A program made the position numbers and the translations under genes. The notes below the pieces were generated by a model that saw nothing but the letters and a program-made list of their open reading frames with translations, was not told the origin of the DNA and made no database searches. From NCBI RefSeq assembly GCF_030433675.1, contig NZ_JAROCB010000001.1:431333-495332 (forward strand): DNA of 64,000 nt, read 5' to 3'. This DNA is from Leifsonia virtsii. Its GTDB lineage: Bacteria; Actinomycetota; Actinomycetes; Actinomycetales; Microbacteriaceae. Shown here one piece after another: positions 36,958 through 44,077 of this stretch (positions are counted from its first letter, which is position 1; each line of letters begins with the position of its first letter).

Positions 36958-38211
36958 ATGGCTCACGCGACGCCCGACCAGGTGGACGCGCTGCTGCTGT
37001 TCTTCTGCGGCGCGCTCGTGCTCCTGGCCTCGTTCGGGCTTGCACTCTTCTCGGGCGGGATGGCGGGCCGCGCCCGGGCGACGCGTGCGTTCCGGTTCGT
37101 GCTGGTGGGGGCGGCCGTCACGATCCTGCTCGCGGTGCTCGGCGGGTACGGGGCTGTCACAGGGCGGCCGCTGATCCCGCACCTGTTCGGCGTCCCGGAT
37201 CCCGGCCTGGCCGCCGTCGCCGGCACAGACCCCGCGGCGTCGTCGCCGTACCCGGCGGCGCGCGCCGGCTACCTCATCGCCGTGCTGATCGTGGTCGCCG
37301 CCGTCGTGGCGGTCGCCGTGGCGTCGCGCATGACCCTGCGGGCCTGGATCGTGTTCGCCGCTCTCTGGCTGCCCCTGGTGGTCTTCCCGGTGGCGTACGG
37401 CGTGTTCCAGCTCGACGACGGCTGGGCGGTCGCCGGCCTCCACGTCGTCGACTTCGGCGGAGCCCTCCTCGTGGTGGCGGCGGGAGGCAGTGCCGTCGGG
37501 CTGCTGCTGGCCGGCGGTCGCTCCGAGCATCTGCCGCCGCTGTCGCCCAGGCCGACGCTGATGGCCATCGGCGGGGCGATGGTGTGGGTCGGCTGGCTCG
37601 GTCTCATCGTCGGCTCCGAGGCCGCGCTCGACGCCTACGCGTCGCTCATGGCGGTCGGCGGCTTCCTGGCGTCGGCGACCGGCGTTCTGATGTGGATGCT
37701 GGTGGATGCCGTGCTGCTCCGGCGGCCCACCCTCTCCAGTGCGCTGTGCGGGGCGTTCGCCGGCCTCGTCGCGGTGACCGCGGCATCCGGTGTGCTGACG
37801 CTCGGCTGGTGCATGCTCGTCGGCGCCCTGTCGTCGCTCGCCTGCGCGACCATGGTCGACCTGGCCGCCCGGGCGCGGTTCGGCCCCGCGCTGACCCTGT
37901 GCGTCATCACGATCGTCGGCGGGCTCGTCGGCCTGCTCTTCCCGGGCCTCTTCGCCACCGGCGGCGGGATGGTCGACAGCGGCAACTTCGACCTCTTCAT
38001 CGCGCAGGGGATCGCCGGGATGGCCGTGCTGCTGTACTCGGTCACGGTGTCGCTGCTTCTCGGGCTGGCCCTGCGCTTCACGATCGGGCTGACGCGCGTC
38101 CGCTATCGTGCCGCACGTGGCATCCGTGAGAAGCGTCCTGTCCGCCCTGACCGGGCTGTTCCGCCCGTCCCGCGTGGGCAGGATCGGCGGGGGCGCCCCA
38201 CCGCGGACTGA
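36958..38211 (+). CDS. Degenerate Amt-family membrane protein without twin histidines
   Basis: A 417-residue protein with the Amt fold: FFCGALVLLASFGLALFSGG, FQLDDGWAVAGLHVVDFGG, WVGWLGLIVGSEAALDA and IVGGLVG align with the neighbouring transporter. Both pore histidines are replaced: Val173 stands eight residues after the conserved Asp, and Thr318 replaces the second His (ITIVGGLVG). The tail after LRFTIGLTR is basic and differs from Amt. Good ammonium conduction is unlikely; a sensor, a subunit of a mixed trimer, or a relic are options. ATG at 36958 follows AAGGAG. Its end overlaps the PemK/MazF-like gene by about 95 bases. Confidence 0.85.
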   Translation: MAHATPDQVDALLLFFCGALVLLASFGLALFSGGMAGRARATRAFRFVLVGAAVTILLAVLGGYGAVTGRPLIPHLFGVPDPGLAAVAGTDPAASSPYPAARAGYLIAVLIVVAAVVAVAVASRMTLRAWIVFAALWLPLVVFPVAYGVFQLDDGWAVAGLHVVDFGGALLVVAAGGSAVGLLLAGGRSEHLPPLSPRPTLMAIGGAMVWVGWLGLIVGSEAALDAYASLMAVGGFLASATGVLMWMLVDAVLLRRPTLSSALCGAFAGLVAVTAASGVLTLGWCMLVGALSSLACATMVDLAARARFGPALTLCVITIVGGLVGLLFPGLFATGGGMVDSGNFDLFIAQGIAGMAVLLYSVTVSLLLGLALRFTIGLTRVRYRAARGIREKRPVRPDRAVPPVPRGQDRRGRPTAD

Positions 38212-38632
38212 GCCGGGCCGCGCCGGCCGCACTGCGACGGTGCAGGTCGACCCCCGCAGCCTCGGCCGCATCCGCACCGCATACAACCCGAACCTCGACG
38301 GCGACGCCGACCCCGGCGAGATCGTCTGGACCTGGGTGCCGTACGAGGAGGCCGACGGCCGTGGCAAGGACCGGCCCGTCCTGGTCGTGGCCACGGAGCC
38401 GTCGGGCACGGTGCTTGCCGTGCCGCTGACCAGCCAGGAGCATCCCGGCCGCCCGGAGTACCTGCCGATCGGCGCGGGGGAGTGGGACGGCCGCCGCCGC
38501 CCGAGCTTCGTGCGGCTCGACCGCGTCTACCGGGTGCACCAGGCCGGCCTGCGCCGCGAGGCGGCCGCCCTCGACGCGCGCCGGTTCGCGCTCGTGCGCG
38601 AGGCGCTCGCGGCGCGCTACGGCTGGCGCTGA
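38117..38632 (+). CDS. PemK/MazF-type protein
   Basis: About 170 residues. The C-terminal ~110 match the PemK/MazF fold: PGEIVWTWVPYEE, KDRPVLVVATEP, VLAVPLTSQEH, FVRLDRVYRVHQ. MazF toxins are ribosome-independent mRNA endoribonucleases. No antitoxin-like gene is adjacent; actinobacteria carry many such orphan proteins whose activity is untested. The start is uncertain: GTG at 38117 or 38108 overlaps the upstream membrane-protein gene by about 100 bases, and a later internal start near 38240 would avoid much of that overlap. A large inverted repeat follows the stop. Confidence 0.75.
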   Translation: MASVRSVLSALTGLFRPSRVGRIGGGAPPRTEPGRAGRTATVQVDPRSLGRIRTAYNPNLDGDADPGEIVWTWVPYEEADGRGKDRPVLVVATEPSGTVLAVPLTSQEHPGRPEYLPIGAGEWDGRRRPSFVRLDRVYRVHQAGLRREAAALDARRFALVREALAARYGWR

Positions 38633-38640
38633 GCGCCCGC

Positions 38641-38695
38641 GATTCGTGCCGAATGTGCGTTCTCGGGCGGGTATTCCGCACATTCGTCACGAATC
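38641..38695. terminator. Inverted repeat after the PemK/MazF-like gene
   Basis: Nineteen-base arms with one mismatch (38641-38659, GATTCGTGCCGAATGTGCG, and 38677-38695) around a 17-base loop, 8 bases after the stop. The facing tRNA-Val transcript approaches from the other side, so it may serve both directions. Confidence 0.6.
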
Positions 38696-38715
38696 GGTGC
38701 GGCCTCCGGAAACGA

Positions 38716-38741
38716 CGAAACCCCCGGCGGACCGGGGGTTT
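38716..38741 (-). terminator. Terminator of tRNA-Val(CAC)
   Basis: GAAACCCCCGG and CCGGGGGTTTC form a perfect 11-base stem with a 4-base loop, 3 bases beyond the 3' end of the minus-strand tRNA gene. The other valine tRNA at 39230 ends in nearly the same stem. Confidence 0.8.
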
Positions 38742-38744
38742 CTG

Positions 38745-38820
38745 GTGGTGGGCGATACCAGACTCGAACTGATGACCTCTTCCGTGTGAAGGAAGCGCGC
38801 TACCAACTGCGCCAATCGCC
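38745..38820 (-). tRNA. tRNA-Val (CAC)
   Basis: The minus strand folds as a standard cloverleaf: acceptor GGGCGAT pairs with ATCGCCC, the anticodon loop is TTCACAC with anticodon CAC, and the T arm contains GTTCGAGTC. The 3' CCA is encoded (38745-38747), unlike in the other three tRNA genes here. It reads GUG valine codons. It is divergent from the Gly-Cys-Val cluster. Confidence 0.95.
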
Positions 38821-38930
38821 CATCCGCATCCGCCTGAGCGGCTGCGAGATTCGATACTAGCCGACTCGGGGGCCCCGATGCACATCGACACGGGCCCGCC
38901 GGGCGACACACCCGGACGGCCTGTCCGGTT

Positions 38931-38959
38931 TTGTCTTGCGCGCGCGGATCGGCTAGAGT
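38931..38959 (+). promoter_or_regulatory. Promoter of the Gly-Cys-Val tRNA cluster
   Basis: TTGTCT (38931-38936), a 17-base spacer and TAGAGT (38954-38959) stand 34 bases before tRNA-Gly. Spacing and hexamers fit the principal sigma factor. Confidence 0.6.
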
Positions 38960-38993
38960 CTTTCAAGTGCCGCAGGGAACTGCGGAACGAAAT

Positions 38994-39066
38994 GCGGATG
39001 TAGCGCAGTTGGTAGCGCATCACCTTGCCAAGGTGAGGGTCGCGAGTTCGAGTCTCGTCATCCGCT
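38994..39066 (+). tRNA. tRNA-Gly (GCC)
   Basis: Cloverleaf with acceptor GCGGATG/CATCCGC, anticodon stem CACCT/AGGTG around TGCCA giving anticodon GCC, and T arm GAGTTCGAGTC. It reads GGC/GGU. CCA is not encoded (TCGA follows). First gene of a three-tRNA cluster. Confidence 0.95.
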
Positions 39067-39132
39067 CGAGTCGGCCCGGTCTTCGGATCGGGCCTCTCGG
39101 GTACGGTACGGTTTTTCCGTGTTGTGGCGTTC

Positions 39133-39203
39133 GGTGGATTGGCCGAGAGGCGAGGCAGCGGCCTGCAAAGCCGTATACACGGGTTCGAATCCCGTATCCA
39201 CCT
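39133..39203 (+). tRNA. tRNA-Cys (GCA)
   Basis: Acceptor GGTGGAT pairs with ATCCACC; the anticodon loop CTGCAAA gives anticodon GCA; T arm GGGTTCGAATCCC. CCA is not encoded. It lies 66 bases after tRNA-Gly and 26 before tRNA-Val. Confidence 0.95.
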
Positions 39204-39229
39204 CGAATCTGAGCTTCACGCTCAGACTC

Positions 39230-39301
39230 GGGCGATTGGCGCAGCGGTAGCGCGCTTCCCTGACACGGAAGAGGTCACTGGTTCGATCCCAGTATCGCCC
39301 A
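39230..39301 (+). tRNA. tRNA-Val (GAC)
   Basis: Acceptor GGGCGAT/ATCGCCC, anticodon loop CTGACAC with anticodon GAC, T arm TGGTTCGATCCCA. It reads GUC/GUU. Apart from the anticodon, a one-base shorter D loop and the T stem it is nearly identical to the CAC gene at 38745-38820. CCA is not encoded. Confidence 0.95.
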
Positions 39302-39321
39302 CAGAGAGAGCAACGCAGAGA

Positions 39322-39348
39322 GAAACCCCCGGTGAGCCCGGGGGTTTC
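39322..39348 (+). terminator. Terminator of the tRNA cluster
   Basis: GAAACCCCCGG and CCGGGGGTTTC form a perfect 11-base stem with loop TGAGC, 20 bases after tRNA-Val(GAC). Same stem as at 38716-38741. Confidence 0.8.
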
Positions 39349-39438
39349 GTCGTTTCCGGGGTGCGGGAGCACGCGCGCTCACGTGGCCCTGACTGGGGGC
39401 TGATCGGCGCTCGTCGAGCTGGCACGATGAGAGTGATC

Positions 39439-39915
39439 ATGAATAAACTCACACCCTTCGCCCTGACCGTCACCATCACAGCACTCGCCCTCACCGGCTG
39501 CAGCACCGCACCCGGCGCCGCGCCGGCGAGCACGTCAGACTCCACGCGGACCGCCGTTGCCGAGCCGACGACGGAGCCGGCGAAGACACCGGACCTCGTC
39601 GGCACCTGGAAGCAGATCAACTCGGCAGCCTCCGATAGCTACCAGGAGGCGGAGATCTCCGGAGACGTGATCACGATCAACTGGGTGGCTGACAACGGCG
39701 ACACCAAGTCGATCTACTGGGTGGGGAGCTTCACGGCGCCGAACGACGCCTCAACGCCGTACACATGGACCTCGACGCGCGACGAGGCCGCGACCGAGTC
39801 CGCCATGCTCGCGTCAACGGATGCCACCAAGGATTTCACGTTCCAGGACGGCACCATCAGCTACACGGCGAGCGCGCTCGGAACCACCACGACGATCAAG
39901 CTCAAGAAGAGCTGA
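39439..39915 (+). CDS. Small lipoprotein of unknown function
   Basis: A 158-residue predicted lipoprotein. The signal peptide MNKLTPFALTVTITALALTGC ends in a lipobox (LTGC), so the mature protein is anchored at the outer face of the membrane. A Thr/Pro/Ala-rich linker (to about residue 50) precedes a small domain with LVGTWKQINSAA, DVITINWVADNGDTKSIYWVG and alternating beta-strand patterns, possibly lipocalin-like. No known family recognised. ATG at 39427 is an alternative start. First gene of the accessory stretch after the tRNA cluster. Confidence 0.7.
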   Translation: MNKLTPFALTVTITALALTGCSTAPGAAPASTSDSTRTAVAEPTTEPAKTPDLVGTWKQINSAASDSYQEAEISGDVITINWVADNGDTKSIYWVGSFTAPNDASTPYTWTSTRDEAATESAMLASTDATKDFTFQDGTISYTASALGTTTTIKLKKS

Positions 39916-39936
39916 GCGGCGGGGTTCCTCCTCGGC

Positions 39937-40353
39937 TCAGGCGCACACGGCGTCACGGGTGGGCGTCAACTTGCCCAGGACGTCGGTGATGACACCGGGA
40001 AGCTGCGCGATCGCCGTGTCGCCGTCCGGGCCCGACAACGCACGCACCTGTTCGTCGAGTTCCGCCGCGGCGTCGTGAAGGCGAGAGGCCGTCGCCGCGT
40101 CGCCGGGCGTCTCGGCCTTCAGGGAGTTCTCGATCCCGTTCACCCACTCGACCGCGGCGGCCGCATCGTGGTGGTCGAGGCACCAGGCTCGGAGCGCCTC
40201 CAGGTTGGTGACGGTCGAGCGGAGGTCCAAGCAGAAAACGCCGCCGGACGCGGTGGTCCCCGGATCCGGGAGCGTGGAGCAGCCGGCGAGGCCGATCGCC
40301 AGAGCGAAAGCGGCGACGGTCGTGGTGCCGAATGCACGGGCGCGCGTGTTCAT
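39937..40353 (-). CDS. Small lipoprotein of unknown function
   Basis: A 138-residue predicted lipoprotein with lipobox LAGC (TVAAFALAIGLAGCST). The mature part is mostly helical and has three cysteines (FCLDLRS, AWCLDHH, and the penultimate residue), so disulfides are possible outside the cell. No family recognised. AGGGGG lies upstream of the ATG at 40353. It ends 21 bases from the convergent lipoprotein gene. Confidence 0.7.
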   Translation of the reverse strand: MNTRARAFGTTTVAAFALAIGLAGCSTLPDPGTTASGGVFCLDLRSTVTNLEALRAWCLDHHDAAAAVEWVNGIENSLKAETPGDAATASRLHDAAAELDEQVRALSGPDGDTAIAQLPGVITDVLGKLTPTRDAVCA

Positions 40354-40388
40354 GGTTCCCCCTGTCGACGATGACATCCACCGCGATC

Positions 40389-40889
40389 CTACGGCCCGGG
40401 CGTCTCCGCCGGCGTCGGGACGAGAAGGCTGCCATCGTCTGCGCCGCCCATCTGGAGGCGCCCGTCCGCTGCGATGAGGACCTGTCGGCTCCACTGGTCG
40501 GGCATCGGGCAGGCCGCGCCCTTCTGCCCGGGGACGAGTTGAAGCGCCACCTGTGCCGTGTCTCGCGTCGTGCTCGTTTGGTCGTCGAGGGTGACGTCGA
40601 GGTCATGCTCCTTCCGGAGGTCCAGCGTTCTCGGAGCAAGTACCTCGAACGACGGCCTGGTTCCGTCCTCGTCGTCGCACGAGTCGGCGTAGCAGGCGTG
40701 GACGGTGCCGCCCGGGTGGAGCTGGAGCCAGGGAGAGGCGGCGATGGTGATGTGAGGGGGACGGTTGTCGGGCATCGAGCACGCGACGAACAGCGGGGCG
40801 CAGCCCGCCAGCAGAGTCGCAAGAACGACACCGACGGTGGCCGCAAGGGCCCGGCGCACGAGTCGTTTCGCTTCGGCCCCGGCGCGCAT
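40389..40889 (-). CDS. Predicted lipoprotein of unknown function
   Basis: A 166-residue protein with a basic start (AKRLVRRA), a hydrophobic segment and a lipobox (LLAGC). The mature part has cysteine pairs (ACSMP; ACYADSCDDEDG; ACPMPD) and a beta-rich pattern (LQLHPGGTVHACY, VLIAADGRLQMGG). No known family. It is the last gene of a run beginning at the GNAT gene, 5 bases upstream, so it may be cotranscribed. Its exact start is unconfirmed. Confidence 0.6.
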   Translation of the reverse strand: MRAGAEAKRLVRRALAATVGVVLATLLAGCAPLFVACSMPDNRPPHITIAASPWLQLHPGGTVHACYADSCDDEDGTRPSFEVLAPRTLDLRKEHDLDVTLDDQTSTTRDTAQVALQLVPGQKGAACPMPDQWSRQVLIAADGRLQMGGADDGSLLVPTPAETPGP

Positions 40890-40894
40890 CGGCG

Positions 40895-41338
40895 TTACGC
40901 CAGGTCGCCCGCGTACCGCATCAGCACCGAGTCGCGGCGCTGGAAGCCGACGGACTCGTACAGACGGATCGCCGACTCGCGGCTGGGCCGCGAGGTGAGG
41001 TCGAGGGTGCGCAGCCCCCGCTCGCGGGCGATCCCTATCACGGCCTCGAGGAGGAGCCTCGCGATGCCGCGGCCGCGCATCTCCCCGTCGACGACCACAT
41101 CGTCGAGGTGCCCGCGCACGCCCGTCGGCAGGGGGAACGAGGCGAGGGTCGCCATCCCGACGATCCGGCCGTCGTCGCGAGCGACGATGAGGTCGGTGCC
41201 GTCGTGGTCGAGCATCGACAGGACGCGGGCGCGGTCGAATGTCGCCGACGACGAGAGTTGCGGCAGGAGCTGCTCGATGGCGGCGAGATCCTCGTCGGTG
41301 AGCGACTCGGCGACCTGGACACGGATGTCGGCGGACAT
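40895..41338 (-). CDS. GNAT-family N-acetyltransferase
   Basis: A 147-residue single-domain GNAT. The acetyl-CoA-binding motif is GEMRGRGIARLLLEAVIG, preceded by HLDDVVVD and followed by TSRPSRESAIRLYESVGFQRR. Acceptor substrate unknown; such proteins acetylate amines of proteins or small molecules. It lies 4 bases after the membrane-protein gene stop and 5 before the lipoprotein gene, in a compact minus-strand run. Confidence 0.85.
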   Translation of the reverse strand: MSADIRVQVAESLTDEDLAAIEQLLPQLSSSATFDRARVLSMLDHDGTDLIVARDDGRIVGMATLASFPLPTGVRGHLDDVVVDGEMRGRGIARLLLEAVIGIARERGLRTLDLTSRPSRESAIRLYESVGFQRRDSVLMRYAGDLA

Positions 41339-41342
41339 GACC

Positions 41343-41789
41343 TCAGGCTAATCGCCTCGACCGGCGAGGCAGCAGGAAGAGAACGAGCGGCACGGCTGCC
41401 GCAAGGATGATGGCGGCGCCGATCAGATTGTCGCGGAGCGGGTTGCCCGACGCGATGTCGATCGGCTCACCGATGCAGCCGACGAGGATGATGACCGCGA
41501 GCGGGACGATCGCGGCGATCCCTCGCCGCCCGCGCCACGCTCCTACGGCGCCGATGACCAGGCTCGCAGCGCCGGCCAGGGCTGCGACGAGGAAGAACGC
41601 GACACCGCGATCGGCCGCGTGGCTCTCGAGACTGCCGACCGTGCCGCGGCCGCTGGTCCAGTCGATCCCCAGCGTCACGGCGAGCCCGGCAAGCACGCAT
41701 GCGTAGCTGCAGGCCAGAACGGCGGCGATGATCGTGGGCCACGTCCGCGGGAAGCGTCGTCGCGGCGTGACGGGTGGCGTCATCGTCAT
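41343..41789 (-). CDS. Hypothetical membrane protein
   Basis: A 148-residue protein with four predicted membrane helices (TIIAAVLACSYACVLAGLAVTLG, FFLVAALAGAASLVIGAVGAW, IAAIVPLAVIILVGCIG, LIGAAIILAAAVPLVLFLL) and short basic ends. No family recognised. I prefer the ATG at 41789 because GAGGG lies just upstream; ATG at 41810 would add seven residues. It follows the NUDIX gene by 4 bases and is probably cotranscribed. Confidence 0.65.
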   Translation of the reverse strand: MTMTPPVTPRRRFPRTWPTIIAAVLACSYACVLAGLAVTLGIDWTSGRGTVGSLESHAADRGVAFFLVAALAGAASLVIGAVGAWRGRRGIAAIVPLAVIILVGCIGEPIDIASGNPLRDNLIGAAIILAAAVPLVLFLLPRRSRRLA

Positions 41790-41793
41790 GCCC

Positions 41794-42255
41794 TCACGCC
41801 AGCGGGGCATCGGCGATCACCCGATCGATCCAGTCCTGCCGCGAGAGGTCGCCGATCTCGGCGCGCTCGAACCAGCCCAGCTCGATGAGCTCGTCCATGT
41901 CCGGTTCCGCGGCACTGAGCAGCTCGCACTCGTAGGCGACGGTGACATAGCCCGCTCGGTCGCCGTTCCCGTAGGTTCTCATCATCGACTCGCCACCATA
42001 GGCCCCGACGAGCCCGGTGATCCGGATGCCGGCACCCGTCTCCTCGAGCACCTCGCGAGCGAGAGCGTCAGCTGGTTCTTCCCCCGGTTCGATGCCGCCG
42101 CCGATCAGCGTCCACTGCCGGCTGAAGGCATCCCGGGCCAGCAGGAACCGATCGCCCTCGCGGATCACCGCGGTAACGGCCGGAAGCAGGAGGAAGTCGT
42201 TCCCGATTCGCTCGCGGATGGACTGCACGTACTCGGACATCGCCATGGGCGTCAT
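41794..42255 (-). CDS. NUDIX hydrolase
   Basis: About 153 residues. The NUDIX box GGIEPGEEPADALAREVLEETGAG (GX5EX7REUXEEXGU) is complete and preceded by RQWTLIGG. This family hydrolyses nucleoside diphosphates linked to another group, using Mg2+ held by the glutamates. Substrate unknown; the placement of the ELGWFERAEI segment suggests a housecleaning enzyme. The start is uncertain among ATGs at 42255, 42246 and 42240, none with a strong ribosome site. Confidence 0.85.
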   Translation of the reverse strand: MTPMAMSEYVQSIRERIGNDFLLLPAVTAVIREGDRFLLARDAFSRQWTLIGGGIEPGEEPADALAREVLEETGAGIRITGLVGAYGGESMMRTYGNGDRAGYVTVAYECELLSAAEPDMDELIELGWFERAEIGDLSRQDWIDRVIADAPLA

Positions 42256-42325
42256 CGTAGCGTCGGCGTGAGGGCGCCCCCAGCGGTGCGGGGGAGACCA
42301 GCACGGCGGCCGTGCCGGTTGTCCT

Positions 42326-42796
42326 CTAGATCTCCCAGTCGGAGCGGTACGTCCGGTGCGCCAACAGATCGCGCAGTTCCGCGTGTACAGCGACAGTCTT
42401 CGCAAGGCGGGAGCGAAGACTATCGCTGAAGCCGTGCTCGAGACTCAGGTCGCGGTCCGACGCATAGACCATGTACGGGTTCACGACGCATTTGAAGTCC
42501 AGCATCATGGACGCGGCGATCTGGCTGTACGCCATGTAGGAGTGCGGAAGACCGCCGGCGCACAGGAAGGTGATCACCTTGTCGAACCACGCCGCGCGGC
42601 GCCCCTTCTCGCCGGTCGCACCGGTGAGTTCGATGAAGTTCTTGGCCGAGCTTCCGGCACCCCAGTTGTAGATGGGCATGGCCATCACGATGCTGTCGGC
42701 TTCGAGAAGAGCATTTCGGCTCTCGGTGTCCAGACTTGTCGAGACGACCAGGTGTATGCCGAAGGGTCGGCGAGCGACATGTCTCGATCCTTCCAC
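42326..42796 (-). CDS. N-terminally truncated NAD(P)H:FMN oxidoreductase-like protein
   Basis: 156 residues resembling the NADPH-dependent FMN reductase / flavodoxin-fold family: ALLEADSIVMAMPIYNWGAGSSAKNFIELT and VITFLCAGGLPHSYMAY. The family begins with a strand and a phosphate-binding loop (GSxRxxS) of about 40 residues that are absent here. The sequence before GIHLVVSTS does not look like the family and the start (GTG 42796) is only 40 bases from the end of the OYE gene. FMN binding is therefore doubtful and it may be a decayed gene. Its last part is intact. Confidence 0.6.
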   Translation of the reverse strand: MEGSRHVARRPFGIHLVVSTSLDTESRNALLEADSIVMAMPIYNWGAGSSAKNFIELTGATGEKGRRAAWFDKVITFLCAGGLPHSYMAYSQIAASMMLDFKCVVNPYMVYASDRDLSLEHGFSDSLRSRLAKTVAVHAELRDLLAHRTYRSDWEI

Positions 42797-42836
42797 GTCA
42801 CCGCCGGTCAGTGAGAGCGGGCGGTGACGCGGGCCG

Positions 42837-43910
42837 CTACGCGCTCAGCCGCGGGTAGTCCGTGTACCCCTCCGCGCCGGTCCCGTAGAACGTCGCGGGG
42901 TTCGGCTCGTTCTCGGGGTGCTCGCCCTTCCAGCGCTCGACGAGGTCGGGGTTGGCGATCGCGAGGCGGCCGACGGCGACCGCGTCCGCGTGCGCGTCCT
43001 CGACCAGTGCGATCGCCTCGTCTCGGGTGGTGACCGAGCCGAAGCCGCTGTTCACGATGAAGGGACCGCCGAAGCGCTCGCGCAGGTCCTGCACGAGCGA
43101 GCCCCTCGGGTCCTTGTGGAGCACGCTGACGTAGGCGAGGCCGAGCGGGGCGAGCCCGTCCACGACGGCCTCGTAGGTGGCGGTGACGTCGGCGAGGTCG
43201 GTCTCGTGCACATCCTGGATGTTGTGCATCGGCGAGAGGCGGATGCCCACCCGGCCCGCGCCGACGGCGTCGGCGATCGCCGCGGTCACCTCGACGACGA
43301 AGCGGGCGCGCGCCTCCGGGCTGCCGCCGTACCGGTCGTCACGCACATTGGACACCGGCGAGAGGAACTGGTGCAGCAGGTAGCCGTTCGCACCGTGCAC
43401 CTCCACCCCGTCGAAGCCCGCGGCGATGGCGTTCTTCGCCGCCGCGACGAACTCGTCGCGCACGGTCGCGAGCTCCTCGGCGGTGAGGGCGTGCGGCACC
43501 GGGTACGGCATCTTGCCGGCGGGGGTTCGCGCCTCGCCGGCGATCGCGACGGCGCTCGGGGCGACGACCCGGTCCACGCCGTTGATGAGCGGATGCGAGA
43601 CCCGGCCGCTGTGCATGAGCTGCATGACGATGCGTCCGCCCTGGGCGTGCACGGCGTCGGCGACCGTGCGCCAACCGGCCACCTGCTCCTCGGTGACGAT
43701 GCCCGGCTGCCCGGGGTACGCACGCGACTCGTGGCTCGGGTAGGTGCCCTCGGAGACGATCAGGCCGACGCTCGCCCGCTGCGCGTAGTGCTCCGCCACC
43801 AGCGGCCCCGGGATGCCCGCGTCGCCCGAACGGGTGCGGGTCAGCGGCGCCATCACGACGCGGTTGGGGAGGTGGAGGTCGCCGAGCGAGACGGGGGAGA
43901 ACAGATCCAT
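42837..43910 (-). CDS. Old yellow enzyme-type alkene reductase
   Basis: FMN-dependent ene-reductase of 357 residues, a TIM barrel. FMN and substrate residues are visible in VMAPLTRTRSGD, QLMHSGRVSH, the His-x2-Asn pair in EVHGANGYLLHQFLSP, and AVGRLAIANPDL at the phosphate end. It reduces activated C=C bonds or nitro compounds with NAD(P)H. It is divergent from the DUF1254 gene across a 167-base gap, and upstream of the truncated flavoprotein on the same strand. Confidence 0.92.
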   Translation of the reverse strand: MDLFSPVSLGDLHLPNRVVMAPLTRTRSGDAGIPGPLVAEHYAQRASVGLIVSEGTYPSHESRAYPGQPGIVTEEQVAGWRTVADAVHAQGGRIVMQLMHSGRVSHPLINGVDRVVAPSAVAIAGEARTPAGKMPYPVPHALTAEELATVRDEFVAAAKNAIAAGFDGVEVHGANGYLLHQFLSPVSNVRDDRYGGSPEARARFVVEVTAAIADAVGAGRVGIRLSPMHNIQDVHETDLADVTATYEAVVDGLAPLGLAYVSVLHKDPRGSLVQDLRERFGGPFIVNSGFGSVTTRDEAIALVEDAHADAVAVGRLAIANPDLVERWKGEHPENEPNPATFYGTGAEGYTDYPRLSA

Positions 43911-44077
43911 CGAGAGGGGTGCCTTTCTGTTGCGGGCAGGGGCGCCGGTCGGACCCCGCCGTGGAGGCGAACGGCTTACATAGCTCGGCTATTCCCTCCC
44001 GGGATCACCGTCTATCGCCGCGCGGCGGCGCGTCGCTACCGTGACGGCATCCACGCATCGCTGAGGAGAGAGCCGGC

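Noticed and set aside
35570-38211. Amt and its paralogue as a recent tandem duplication
   Set aside because: The two proteins are too divergent and have different tails; the paralogue is an old branch, not a fresh copy.
39302-39438. Integration attachment site at the end of tRNA-Val(GAC)
   Set aside because: No repeat of the tRNA 3' end and no integrase were seen downstream in the window.
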